Positions 1 through 12,006 of a stretch of 64,000 bases of DNA are shown one piece after another. The DNA is taken from positions 27,028,013-27,092,012 of the forward strand of contig CP034975.1 in the NCBI GenBank assembly GCA_004026145.2, read 5' to 3'. The position numbers were made by a program, and so were the translations under genes. This DNA is from Takifugu bimaculatus. Its lineage: Eukaryota; Chordata; Actinopteri; Tetraodontiformes; Tetraodontidae. Numbering within the stretch: the stretch's first letter is position 1; each line of letters starts with the position of its first letter. The notes below the pieces were generated by a model. That model had not been told where the DNA came from and ran no database searches. It saw only the letters and a program-made list of their open reading frames with translations.

Positions 1-885
1 AGGGTGGAGGGGGTCTCTGGTGTTAAGGGTTTCTTTCTGTGGATTCAAAGAACCTCTGGCTGGGCTTAAGAGGTTGAGTTCCAAAGATAGGCAGTAGTGG
101 GGGGATGGGAGGTGGGTTGCTAGGTTAAGGATAAAGGATCTCAACCTGTGAACATCCGATCAAAGAGCTGGTCTCAGATCTCTGAAATGAAAGTGCCCCC
201 ACGGGAAGCAGAACTGCGTCAAAAAAGTCCATAAAATTTCTACATGCTGGATTTTTCCTATGCCTTATAATTGAATCCATTTGAATGACGGACTGGTAAT
301 GTTATGACATCCACAGGCCCGTTGAGGTCCCTGCTGAAGTTCTGCAGCCCAGATTACTCGTTAGCAGATTTTCCAGACAAAGCACAGGCGTAAATGTAAA
401 TGGATTTAGTTGTCGGTATGCTGACAAACTCGTGTCGTCTGGTGTCTGTGTGCGCTCACGTGTCACTTCATGCTAAAGACTAACTCGTCACCTTGATACA
501 TTCAGAGGACAAGAGATGTACTGTTCTTCTCGATCGTGCTTCGTTTGGCCATGTTTCCCTTGGGCAGATGTTACTGATGAGCATGGAAAAGTGGTATGGA
601 TGTCATCATACATACAGTATATATATATATACTGTATATATATAATGATCACAGATAATTCTATTGTTCTAGCTGAGCTCTGCTGGTTGTAAATCTGGAA
701 GTTATAGAGGTAACAGTTAGCATGTGAACCGATTGAAAGAGTTGGCGTCCAAAGAGGCGGTCAGAGCTCTTCATCCTTCTCCAGCAGAGGGCAGACAACT
801 TTGTCATTTGGTTTTATTCCACTGTGAAATGAAATTCGGAAAAACAATATGTCACATAACATCTGGTGTATCTGTGTTGACGCAG
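1..885 (+). other. igfbp5 intron 1, 3' part
   Basis: No coding signal was found. Near 613-642 there is an AT-rich stretch with a small inverted repeat (ACAGTATATA on one side, TATATACTGT on the other). The intron ends at the acceptor before 886. Confidence 0.6.
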
Positions 886-1094
886 ATCACGAGTCTCACG
901 AGGACCCAATAACCACAGAGATTACAGAGGAACTGCAGCCAGCTAAAGTGCCAATCCATCCCAAAGACATTGTGAGCAGTAAAAAAGTCCATGCCCTGCA
1001 GAAAGAACTGAAGAGGAAACTTGGCAAGCAGCGCTCAATGGGATCCCCCATGGACTACTCACCACTGCCCATCGACAAACACGAGCCTGAGTTT
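886..1094 (+). CDS. igfbp5: igfbp5 exon 2 (central linker)
   Basis: The acceptor is ttgacgcag before 886 and the donor is gtaagt after 1094. The exon enters in phase 1 and leaves in phase 0. It encodes the variable linker, from HESHEDPITTEI to PIDKHEPEF, rich in Lys and Glu and without cysteine, as usual for this domain. The linker is the main protease-sensitive and phosphorylated part in the family. Confidence 0.92.
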
Positions 1095-2027
1095 GTAAGT
1101 ATCCAGTACTAGCTCTTAGACAGGGATATAACGTATGATGGAGCTCAAAGAATGTCTTTTCTTAAAGGGTCCGTGCCGAAGAAAGTTGGATGGAATCATT
1201 CAAGGAATGAAAGACACTTCACGTATTATGGCTCTCTCTTTGTACCTTCCCAACTGTGACCGAAAAGGATTCTTCAAACGCAAGCAGGTGAGTTTATTTT
1301 CCTGAGACAGCTTTTGGACCTTGTTTTGACTCAGAGGCTAATTGAAATGGAGTTAGGAATAACACAGTTTAATGAAAATCTGATTAAAGTGCATCTATTT
1401 ACCACCGCCCACCTTCGATTTAACGTCTAAGCTCGCACAATCACATTTTCACACCAACATGTCTTAAAAGCGCTGCAAATAACTACTACTAGAGAACTAA
1501 CACCTAATATGCAAACAAAGATGCTGTCTGAGCCTGGAAAATGTCTCCAGCCAGAGCAGAGGACACAGGGTGAGAAAAAAATGGATGACATTTGAGACAA
1601 AAACCTAAAAGAATAACACAATATAAACAAACATTGTAGTCTTTTGTGACAAGCCCGCGTGGGAATGCACTTGTAGTCTATTTTCTCATGTTTTCTGTGT
1701 CACTTCATTGTTTTCAGAAGCAAACAGTTCTGAAACCTTTTTCCACCTGTTGTCAGCCAGTCCCAAACATGATGTAGTCAGTGATGGCACACAAACTGCA
1801 GGGCTGCATTCTTGATATAATCTCTACATCAAAGTTGTGGTTTATTTTATAAAAACACAGGTTAACAATCTATTCTATAAACCTGTTTTCAGTGTAAACC
1901 ATCTCGGGGACGCAAACGAGGCATCTGCTGGTGTGTGGACAAGTATGGCGTTCAGCTCCCCGGCACAGACTACAGTGGAGGAGACATTCAGTGTAAAGAC
2001 CTCGAAAACAGCAACAACAGCGAGTGA
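886..2027 (+). CDS. igfbp5: IGF-binding protein 5, coding exons 2-4 (5' partial gene)
   Basis: IGFBP5 is a secreted protein that binds IGF-I/II and, through a basic C-terminal patch, matrix and heparin. Three exons are present: 886-1094 (central linker), 1168-1287 and 1893-2027 (thyroglobulin type-1 domain). Splice sites are canonical, and the phases agree (209, 120 and 135 nt, the first entering in phase 1). The C-terminal domain shows the family signatures GPCRRKLDG, YLPNCDRKGFFKRKQ and GICWCVDKYG, with six cysteines as expected. The basic motif CKPSRGRKR, the heparin-binding and nuclear-localisation patch of IGFBP5, separates it from other IGFBPs. The protein ends NSNNSE, close to the mammalian end. 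Exon 1 (signal peptide and IGF-binding N-domain) is upstream of the window. It is convergent with igfbp2. Whether it is the fish a or b paralogue cannot be told from here. Confidence 0.95.
1168..1287 (+). CDS. igfbp5: igfbp5 exon 3 (first half of thyroglobulin type-1 domain)
   Basis: 120-nt phase 0 exon between cttaaag and gtgagt. It encodes GPCRRKLDGIIQ through FFKRKQ, with the conserved NCDRKGF block. The 120-nt size matches this exon in other IGFBP5 genes. Confidence 0.95.
1893..2027 (+). CDS. igfbp5: igfbp5 exon 4 (end of thyroglobulin domain and stop)
   Basis: The acceptor is tgttttcag and the stop is TGA at 2025-2027. The exon encodes CKPSRGRKRGICWCVDKYG and the last cysteine (IQC), then a short Asn/Ser-rich tail. 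The CWCV core of the thyroglobulin fold and the RGRKR basic patch are intact. Confidence 0.95.
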   Translation, partial: CKPSRGRKRGICWCVDKYGVQLPGTDYSGGDIQCKDLENSNNSE

Positions 2028-2270
2028 AAATGGGGCGGATCACCCTCGGCGACCCCACCCCCTCCTCCCATTTGTACTCACCACGTGACCCAGGGCCCGT
2101 GTCTTCTCTCTGATCCACACCTTTTACGCTCTGCCCGCCGTTCACTCCAAAATTGAAGAAAAAATGGGGAAACAAAAAAAAATCCCGACACAGTCGACAA
2201 AAGAGACAACTGCAAATTTTCACCTTTATTTTCTGTTGTTGACCAAGTACTCACCTCCTAATTGCAGGGT

Positions 2271-2294
2271 GGGGGGGGGGGGGGGGGGGGGGGG
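2271..2294 (+). repeat. Poly(G) tract of 24 bases
   Basis: An uninterrupted run of G about 245 nt after the igfbp5 stop codon, inside the presumed 3' UTR. Its length is likely to be uncertain in any assembly. Confidence 0.9.
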
Positions 2295-5149
2295 TCCCAG
2301 ATGATTCACTCAATCAGGCCATTTAGTGGGATGCCTTCTTTGAAGCCAGTCCACAGATCCATTATTATATATATGCACTCAATGGATATTTTTTTTAGAA
2401 GGTTGAGGGTTTTGTTGCGCTTTGTAAAATGAAACATTAAACATTTTGAAAAACAAAAAAGAAATCTGGCCCATTGATTGAAAACAGAACAGGTTTAGGC
2501 TATGGAACATGACACCCGAGTCATTTTCCAAAGAACAAAAAAGAAATATTAGATAGGAACAGAACTGTACAAATACAGTTGACTCTATCCGGGTTTGTGG
2601 TTCTGTCAGAGCACTTATGAATAGGGGAACCTGCTTAGGTATGTGTAACTTCACAAAATGATGTGTGTGGATGTGTGTGTAGTCGCGTGTGTAGTATGAA
2701 CGTTGTGTAAAAATGGAGTGAGCCTTTTACAAAAACAGAATGTCCTTTTTTTTCTTTCATTTGTTTGATTTTGTCATATATTGCTAGAGCTTCAAGTGGT
2801 CTTGGGGCCGGCTTCCTCTTTAACTGATGTACGTCTCCAGACACATCTGGTATCACAAGCAGATCACCACAGATGAACATATGTATGCGGCTCTTCGACA
2901 GCGAAGCTAGCCTGAAACGCCAACTGTGCCTACTCTAAAACAGACACTGCCATGCAGGGCGACACTAAACTTATAGAGCGCTGAATGAAAATAATGTGTT
3001 TTAAGCTGATGTGACAGGACTCGAGTTTGACTTGAATCTTGGAGTGCAGCTGTGTGAAGTGTAGTTTTGTATGGTTTTGTTTGTGCTGTATTTTTGCCTT
3101 CAGTGAAGTGAAGCCCGCCCAGTCTTGAGCCATGTCCCTTTGTCAAGTGGTTTCCCCTCATTTCTGCTACTACAGTGTAATCATGGTGTATTACATTATT
3201 TTAAATATAGTTATTGATCTCCCCCCCCTCCCCATTTGTCCTGTAGAAACTTAGTATGGCAACAATTTAATTGTGCTTAGGGAAAAAAATAGCTTGTAAA
3301 CAATTTGAATAGGTCTTTGTAGCCTGTCAGTCTGTGACAGTGTCAAAAAGCTAACTTTCTGGAACCATTCTGGTTACAGGATATGCCTCCATACTATGGT
3401 TATCATCAACCAAGGGAAGGTATGATAACAACAAAAAAAAGGAAAAAAATCAAAAACTTGCAGGTTATTACAGGGTTGTATAGTCTCGGAATGCAAGTCA
3501 CAGTGCCTTCCTACATAAAGTTGCATTTAAACAGTGACGTGAAAGTGACATGGAAATGATGTTGGGGATGATAACCAATGAGGTTGCAGTATAGTTCTTA
3601 TTAAGACAAAAAAAAAGATGAGTCGGTCCTGTAAACATTGTCAGAAGTCCAACTGTAAACTCTGCCTATACCTCGGGATAATTCTGGACATTAACGATGA
3701 GTGACAAAGTGTTGTGGGATATCAGCTCCCTCATCTCTTTTAACCAATAAGCTATGATTGCTTTTCATGGGAATGGCGAATGTATTCGAATGCCTGAGAG
3801 GGGAAGATAAAGGATGGAGATAAACCTTCTATTTCTTCAACTTCAGACTAAAGAAAATGGTGCTTCCTACAGGGCTTCTTAACCCATTTCCAACACCAAA
3901 TCCCCACTACCACTTTCGAAAAAAAAAAAGCAGCTTGCACTTATTTCACTTACTCTCTATAGATATTGACACGCAACAATGTCCTAAGATGTGGTAACAT
4001 GAAGTTAGTGGAACAAAACAGAAAACAAAACAAAAAAAAAACTGCCACAAATGCTCAATGTTGTGTTATCTTGTGCTTACCTTTTAAAGTTGGTGTTTTG
4101 AGGTGATATATGTCGACAGGGGCTGTGCAGCCCATGCCTGGGACCTCAAAATGCAACGACGTCTTTTAGTGAGGGGGGGTAGATGGAGAAGCAACACACA
4201 GCTGGAGATACTGTATTCTCATGGCTGAATGCACAGAAATAAGACAGAGAGGGCAAAAAAGAAAGGAAAAAGGATGACCAAGTGCCGTGGGTAGTGATCA
4301 AAATCAGGGCCTAGCCACTTCCCCAATACGGGGTCACCAATCGCATGAAATTAGTTTCATTTAGCAAGACAGTTACATCAGGAGTCATGTAGATCTGGGG
4401 AATGCACTACTAGCACCAGGGGTATGAAGTGTAACTTTACTCTTTGGTTTATTAATCCCGCTGCCAGTATCGATCAGATAATTAACACGTTAAAAAAATT
4501 GGTGACTACTAATTTTCTTACTCCAGCATGGGAGCTTTCTGTAATCCTTTATTGGAATTATTTAAAAAAAAAATCTTTGACTTTTGGACAGTTGGTTGAT
4601 GGTTTAAACTTTGGGCTCTCTCAATCGATGTCTGTTTAATCCATATCCAGACTTGGTAATATTTAGATTAACTGATGATGAAAATGGATAATTAGCAGCC
4701 ATTTCAAGTGTGTAAATACTTCAGTGTATTAGGTGTGACTGGAAGTGGAAGTTCAGACCCATGCAAAGTCTCTCTTATCTGTTTGCAAGTAGCAGCTTCC
4801 TCAGGTTTTACATCTCCTACTTGGTTTTTAAGCTCATACTCATATTTCATACTGAAGTAGTACAGTTTTTGACATTTTTTTTTTTTTTTTTTTTGAGTAC
4901 ATAAGACACAATTGGTTTGCGTAATTTGGTGTTCACTGGCTTGTGAAAAAGACCCATCGGTGGCAGGAGGACAGTGAGATGTAAAATGGTCAGTATTTGG
5001 AACAACATAAGATAAGAATAAAAACAAGAAAGACAAAAAAATCTCAAATTATTAAAGTGAATATCACTGTGTAATATTTATTCAACTTGTAATTTATGTA
5101 CTCTTTTAACCTTTGTCTTTTTTTTTTGTCATGACAAAGCATTTATTTA

Positions 5150-5155
5150 AATAAA
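5150..5155 (+). terminator. igfbp5: Candidate polyadenylation signal of igfbp5
   Basis: AATAAA in an AT-rich end region. It is the best candidate for closing the igfbp5 mRNA, but earlier AATAAA-like hexamers are possible. Confidence 0.45.
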
Positions 5156-5170
5156 GTTATGTATTCATTT

Positions 5171-8100
5171 AAGCAATCTGGTGTAGCTTCTTTCTGTGGC
5201 GTCGCCTTTTCAGGAGCCGTAAGTGGCACTTATCAAATTGGCTCGAAAAGTGCAGTTTGAGGTGGAATTGGCCTGATACTAAGCACTGCCTAATCTCTGA
5301 GGCACGAGCAGATAAACCTCTTAGACGTAAATCTAAGATGCTAAGGCTATCCCAAAAGGATCTAATGCAGCATGCAGGATGTGCCTTTATAAAGCCTCGC
5401 CTGGGGGCCAGTCACCTGGTTTTCAGCACCACGGTCAAGAGATTGCTCCTGAACAAGGAAGTCATTTAATATGAGTTTCGGGGGGTGGAGGTCAAATGCA
5501 AAAACTTGAGAAAAACCATGACGTCATTCTAGATACACGATTTTGGTTTAAGGCAAATCCAACATTGGGAAAAGCTTTTGACATTAAATGTAGTCCTGGT
5601 GTTAGACATGATAATAAATATACTTGGAACAAATTTATACAGATATTTTTTTTTAGTGCTCATCTCACTCTTCACTTGTTCCTCCAGCACAAATGACTAA
5701 AATGCATTCAAGAATTTAAATGGGATGAATAAAATAGGGGAAAAATTAATTGTAATCGTAATAATAGGAGGTCTCAACCCATAAATGTTGAAATGAGAAA
5801 TCAATTGATAAATAAATACAGTGTCTTGGATGTGTCACTGCATAAGTGATTACAGTGCCCCTCAAGTAGGATTATATGAAGCTAATTTCCCTTACCTTAC
5901 AGTATTATGGTCCTAACAGTTGTAGTTTTTAATCCCTGTTTGTACATATTATCTATTCTATATATATGGCCCTGCATGTCTACAGATGGCTTTCTGGACA
6001 TGTTGAGCCCTTCTCAGACTCCAGGATGTGATATTTATTTCTGGGGCCACCAGAAGCTTTCCCTGGGGCCTATGACACTGTGACCAACACCAGATGTGGA
6101 TGGCGGGAGCAGGGTATGAGGGGCAGAGGGTCCCTGTGTGTGTGTGTGTGTGTGTGCGTGCATGCATGTGCGTGCACGTGTCGTTTGACTTAGGGAGGAG
6201 GAAACACATGTAGCAGATTTTGATTTGTGAGGGACTGAACATGACAATTTGCCTTCAAAGAAACTGACAAGTGCAGTTAGGACTTCAAAACATGTATTCC
6301 CTTTTTATTACATAATTAGGGCAAAAACATTTGACAACTGTGACACCAACACCAGCTCATATGGCCCCATCCTTTCCAAAGGCAGAAAACAGAGGGATTG
6401 AGCGTGTTTGTAGCTCTCTGACTTCAGCTTGCAGACATTAGCTAAAATGATCAATAGCAGCTCCTTAAATGCTGAATAGTGACCTGTATAACAGGCTTTT
6501 TTTAAAAAAAAAATCACTGGAGCTAATTTCTAGAGACAATGATGAAGATTTATCAACACACAAAAGGACAAATGTGCAGATGTTTACGGCGAACAATTGG
6601 AACCTCTTTAAATCACTGCTTGCGCTCTTGTATAATACCGTCTCTTAAAGAGGTAATCACCGGGGATGGAGATGAAAGAAGATTTGAAAGAATGTGCAGC
6701 AGTTGGGAGTTAATCACATGACTTAGCAGGGGAATCCTCCACTGCTGGTGGTTACTCATCGGCAGACAAGTGTCTGCTAGTTTTCGTCCAAGCCCTTTCA
6801 TCAAAGATGGACTTATACCTGGATTCTCAAATGAAGGGTTCTTCACGGTGGATCGGATGTGACTGTGAGAACCACAACTGCACATTAGGTAAACCAGCTT
6901 TGAGATTATGAACGGACATCCCACAAACCATGAAAGGAGTATTTTTTTTAAGACAAGGCAACTATATTATTTTTTTAAAATTGACTTATTCAGTTAAGCA
7001 CTTGACAAATCAAATGGATATATGGATGGACACATGGATGAACGTAAATGATGAATGAAATTGTAGTTATATGTGACCGTCATGATCACATTTTTTATGA
7101 CTACATGAATAAAATAGTTTTTAGGAACACTCTTAAATCCCAAAAACAATAAAATAAAACAACCCACACACTTTTTTCAGCTCCAGAGCTACCAGCTGAT
7201 ATCTGGCTTGATTTGAAATTTTAAAAAAAAGTTGTTGCATGCACTGTGTATTTTTATATTTAAGGGGACATTATGAGTCATAAAGTACAATGATTATACA
7301 TTTTTCATCAGATTTGCATTAGCTTCCACCATTTCTATATTTGGATGAACTGTTCCTTTAAAAGACATTTTTGTGTTGTTAATACAACACAGATTTCAGA
7401 CTTTCCAGTTTCTGGGTATTCTACAAAGCAGAAACACAACACTAGTTCCCTTTGTCCATATTCAAAGATAAATAAATATCTGCTGCACTTCCTGCTAACA
7501 TGGGAGCACCTTGTCATTCCAACAAAGATAAAACAACAATTATTTTGTTAACATTCAACAAATACAGCTTTCATGAGTCTTAGTAACAGACCCACCATCA
7601 ACATATGAAGGGAAGTTGTTGAATGTTAACAAAAGAAATAGTAGCCTGAAAAGTAGGGCAGATCTTCAGCTCTCCAGGCCAGTCCATGCCAATGTGCTTT
7701 TGCACATATACACACAGACGCACACACGCGAGCACACACTTACTCCCCCAAAGACACACACACAAACACACACTACCCTCCTCAAACTATTGTACCGGAT
7801 CTATCAAACCGAAACAAAAGACATTTGTTTTGATTTGTTTTCAGAAAAGGCCAGCTTCAAACTACCATTAAATGTGCTGAACGCGCTGAGGATGCCTGTT
7901 AGGAGATCCATGTGTGACACCAAGCCAAGCTGACTGCCAAATTCCCAGCTTTAATACCATAAAAATAACAAGGGTGAAACGGAGATAGAAAAAGAAATCT
8001 GAATAAAGCTCGAGCAGTCCTGGGACTGGTGCTTGCCATACTTGCGCACTGTAGGCATCATCTCTCACTTTTGGGATAACTTAAAGGAAGCGCTTCTTAA

Positions 8101-8660
8101 CTATTGGAAGTATTGTCCTTGCAAATAAGTAGTGACATTTGCTTGGACACTTACAAATGTGGTGGGAATTTATTCCATATAATATCGACGCATTGAGTTT
8201 GTCCTCATCGCATTCATTGTCAGTCCTGCTTTGGGGCAGAAATGCATCTCAAATTTAATTCACAAACACATTCATTGATTCTCTTCTGATTATGCGCTTT
8301 TTAACTGAAACCCAAATAAACGTTTTCTTTTTAATTTACAGAAAATTATTTACATTTTCAGCATTTCACTTGATTTGAGTCACCATTAAAAAACCTGCCA
8401 GAATCACTGAATGCCGTACACCCCAATAAGTTGCACTTTGCTTTAGAAATGATCTATCTACGCAACATAGATGGCAAAAGTACTGCCCTCAGTGACTCCG
8501 TGCTACTTTTAAATACTTGACTTGTACAGTGAATAAAAGGACAAGAGTTCCTGAGTATGCCGCAGGTGCCCACTAATCAACTTACTGTGTGTAGATTATG
8601 ATACATTGTTTGCAGGTTTTTGAAGCTGAATAAAATAAATCAAAACAAACAACAACAAAA
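5171..8660. other. Intergenic region between igfbp5 and igfbp2 tails
   Basis: No gene was seen on either strand. It holds a (TG)n microsatellite with a CATG-rich end near 6137-6180, imperfect (CA)n near 7710-7780, and many A/T runs. Short open frames here are low-complexity or composition effects. Confidence 0.6.
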
Positions 8661-8676
8661 TTGAGTCAAAGAAAAA

Positions 8677-8682
8677 TTTATT
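8677..8682 (-). terminator. igfbp2: Candidate polyadenylation signal of igfbp2
   Basis: TTTATT on +, read as AATAAA on the gene strand, about 755 nt beyond the igfbp2 stop. This implies a 3' UTR of roughly 0.75 kb (8.66-9.435 kb). Confidence 0.4.
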
Positions 8683-9403
8683 CCAGTCCTCCATCGGTCA
8701 CGACGAAGGGCCTGACTCGCGTTAGCGTAGGAGTTTTAGGGTGGGGGCAGCCACATTCAACAGTCCAATCCATCCCTGTGTCAACACTTCATTAGTAACC
8801 CTGGAAACAAACACGCACAAATGTACTCACATGCACGCACATGCATGTCTCTGCACACAGAAGTTTCCATTTGACAAATAGAACAACTACAAGCAAACAA
8901 CAACCGTTCTTTAGAGGCAGCTAAAAACTGATGGGTGTGGATTAACAAAAGAATGGTGACATCTGTTATTTCATTTAGTTCTAACGACATTCTAATGTCA
9001 AGCCGGACATGGATATTCATAAAAACTTCACATTTTTCTTCAACAGTCACAGGAAGGATGGAGAACTAGAGTTCACGCAACCCTCAGCTGAGGTATTTTA
9101 CTTAAATCAAAAAACACCAAAAATTAAAATAATCTGAAAATAAAAATAACACTTGAGTAATATGATAACTCAGTTTTCACATCAACGGGGTTTTAGGGGG
9201 TTCACTTTTTCAGACTTTTTTCCTTGACAACAGGAGAAATAGGAAGAGGAGGTAAGAGGTGGGGGAAACAAAAATATAAAAATAGAGTTTTTAATCACAG
9301 TTGGACAATTGTATACATATATTTGACTACCAACCTTTTGCACCACCAGTTGCTAAAGGCAGTATCGCTCATTTACAATAATGTGGAAGTTTTTAAAGAA
9401 TGA

Positions 9404-9417
9404 TCCCTAACCCTAAC
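9404..9417. repeat. Two copies of CCCTAA
   Basis: A very short telomere-type motif (ccctaaccctaacc) just past the igfbp2 stop. Two units can arise by chance. Confidence 0.5.
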
Positions 9418-9435
9418 CATGATCACCTCATGACA

Positions 9436-9621
9436 TCACAATGTACCGCTGGGATCTACAGGTGAGTAAAACATTGCAGGTGTCGGCATTGCTAAGGGTT
9501 CCTCGTGGAACTGGTGGCAGTCGGGGTCTCCTCTGACTTTAGGCGTCTCTGGAATCTGAATCCCAGTATAAGGATTGACGCACCAGCATTCGCCCCGCTG
9601 GCCCTCGGTAGACATGTTGCA
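9436..9621 (-). CDS. igfbp2: igfbp2 exon 4 (C-terminal domain and stop)
   Basis: The acceptor is ccctctccag and the stop TGA is the complement of 9436-9438. It encodes CNMSTEGQRGECWCVNP, the RGD in VRGDPDC, HQFHEE, and then a tail ending SPVDPSGTL that I do not recognise from mammals. Confidence 0.94.
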   Translation of the reverse strand, partial: CNMSTEGQRGECWCVNPYTGIQIPETPKVRGDPDCHQFHEEPLAMPTPAMFYSPVDPSGTL

Positions 9622-11879
9622 CTGGAGAGGGGGAAAAAAAACACAAACTAGACAAGTTGGAAAACACTGGAAAAAAGAAGGAGGGGTAAAGATGCACAGT
9701 GGGAAGTTTGGGGGTGCGTTAATGAAGCATGGCATAAAGCTTGAGGTGGGTGTGTGTATTTTTGTGCATGTGTTTTTCTGGTGGCAGGGGGCTATTGGAC
9801 AAAACTGAGGGCCATGGCCTGGGTGGGACTGCCCTCGCCCAATGACAAACCATCCTTAGGTCATGCCCCCTACTCATAATCCATCCACAGCCACACTCAT
9901 AGGGATGCCAGTAGAGCCCCCACACAAACACACACCCATATACAGCCCCCCCCCCCGCAGAGCCCCCTCTCAGCTATCTTCAGAAATGAGGTCATAATTG
10001 AAGTGGACACAGTTTACGGCGCACACACGGGACAGCCGTCAGAAAGAATGAGGAGCCGGGGAAAGAAAAGACTTTCCATTTTCTTCCTTCGATGAGAAAG
10101 AACAAAAAAAGTGACAGTTACAGTAATTACCCCGCGACATGGAGGGACAACTCCAAAAGGGAGCCAAGTTTGAAGGAGGTACAGTGTTCCTCCCTGGGAA
10201 CCAAGGACTCCAGCCTCAAACAATGCTGTTGTTTGTGACCGGTGATGAAAATTGGCTGAGTTGTTGAGAGCTGTGCTTTGGCTATTCAAATCTTCTTTTC
10301 TGCTCTACTATCCTTGTAGGAAAACACTGGATAGGTGACCTTGTTTGTCCGCCTACGTCTGATTTCTATGGATGAGCAGAATTCAAATTCAAGCCCCTGA
10401 TCGGAAGCACATTTCGTTCCTCAAACTGAACAAAAGTCTTCCCATGAAGTATGCCAAACGGTTTTATTACCTTGTAACCTTAAGCTCAGAAGTGTTGCCT
10501 CATTCAGGATGACATCTGTGTGTGTGAGTGTGTGTGTCTCTGAGCGTGTGTGTGTGTGGGAGAGAGAGAGAGAGAGAGAAGCTGACTATATCCAAATTAG
10601 GGTTTTAAACAGAAAAGAATGGGCCTAACAAATTTCCATCTACCGTATTTTCACGACCATAAGGCGCACTGTATTAAAAGGCGCAGTCTCAGTTATGGGT
10701 GCTATTTCTGTATTTAAAACATACATAAGGTATTATTAGGCGCATGCTGAAACATACAGTAAAAAATGACAACGGAAGTAAAACAGTGAGTTTCAATACA
10801 TTTATTGAACAAAATATTCATTCTTCCGCCACAAAACCATCAAAGTTTTCATCTTCTGTATCTAAATTAAACAGCTGCACTATTTCAATGTCCAACATCC
10901 CGAATTCCTCTTCTTAATCATCTGAATCGGACTCACTGACCGGTTCCAGTTCAGCATTGATTTTGTGAAAGCTCTTACAATACATGAAGACGGTATCATA
11001 GCCCATGCGTCTACAATCCACCCGCATATGGTGGCATAACTTGCCTGCCGCTGCCTCATAGTCTTTGTGAAGGAGTGTTCGCCTTCTGTCATCCAGCGCT
11101 CTGTCCGTTTCCGTGGCAGCCGAGAACCACAGGTGGACGACGACTTCTTGTGCCTCGTTGTGCGTATCGCCACCGTGCTGGTCCCTTTTTCTCCACTTTG
11201 TGGGTCAAAGCGATGTTAAAAGTCAGAGGGATCTCATCCATGTTGGTGATGTGGCTGGGCACGGTTATCTTGTCGCGGCAGTAGGTGCGGAAGATGGCTG
11301 CCATCTCCTGGTTAGGGTTAGGGAAGATGGCCATCCTCTCCTGGTTACGATTAGGGTTAGGGTTAGGGAAGATGGCCGCCCTCTCCTGGTTACGATTAGG
11401 GTTAAGGTTAGGGAAGATGGCCACCCTCTCCTGGTTAGGGTTAGGGTTAGGGAAGATGGCCGCCCTCTCCTGGTAATCCGCGGGCAGCCGCTGCGCAACA
11501 GTTGTCCTCGCGCGCATGGAGAGATGCCGCCTCCTCATAAAGCGAAAAGACTAAGATTGCTCGATTGCCATTTTCAGCCGCATATTCGATGTCCTGCAGT
11601 TTAAAGTAAGCCTCATTCATACGCGTCTCGCTTGAACGGCGCCATTTTAGGGGGTCCTTACGCGTAGGTGTGCCGCTAATCGATTGTCGGAGCGTTTACC
11701 GTAGCGCACCCACCAAGGGCGCACAGCAGATTTTGGAACTCAGTCCACACACAAGGCGCATTAAATTATAAGGCGCACCGTCGATTTTTCAGAAAATCTC
11801 AGTGTTTTAGATGTGCCTTATAGTCGTGAAAATACGGTATTCATTCAACAGAACTCTATCTATCTATCTATCTGTCTAA

Positions 11880-11929
<50 letters not shown>

Positions 11930-11934
11930 GTCTG

Positions 11935-12006
<72 letters not shown>

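Larger units (their letters stand above)
2028..5170 (+). other. igfbp5: Probable long igfbp5 3' UTR
   Basis: About 3.1 kb downstream of the stop has no coding potential on either strand. It is AT-rich with many A and T runs, and ends near an AATAAA at 5150-5155. Mammalian IGFBP5 mRNA also has a multi-kilobase 3' UTR, so I infer one unit. A pure G run at 2271-2294 and a T run at 4879-4896 lie inside it. No transcript evidence is available to me. Confidence 0.55.

Noticed and set aside
1870..2223. 117-codon open frame antisense to igfbp5 exon 4
   Set aside because: It is a shadow of the coding strand of a well-supported exon.
11291..11475. Possible CRISPR-like or regulatory array
   Set aside because: The units differ by 6-bp steps, are contiguous without unique spacers and sit in a transposase remnant of a vertebrate genome; it is a minisatellite.
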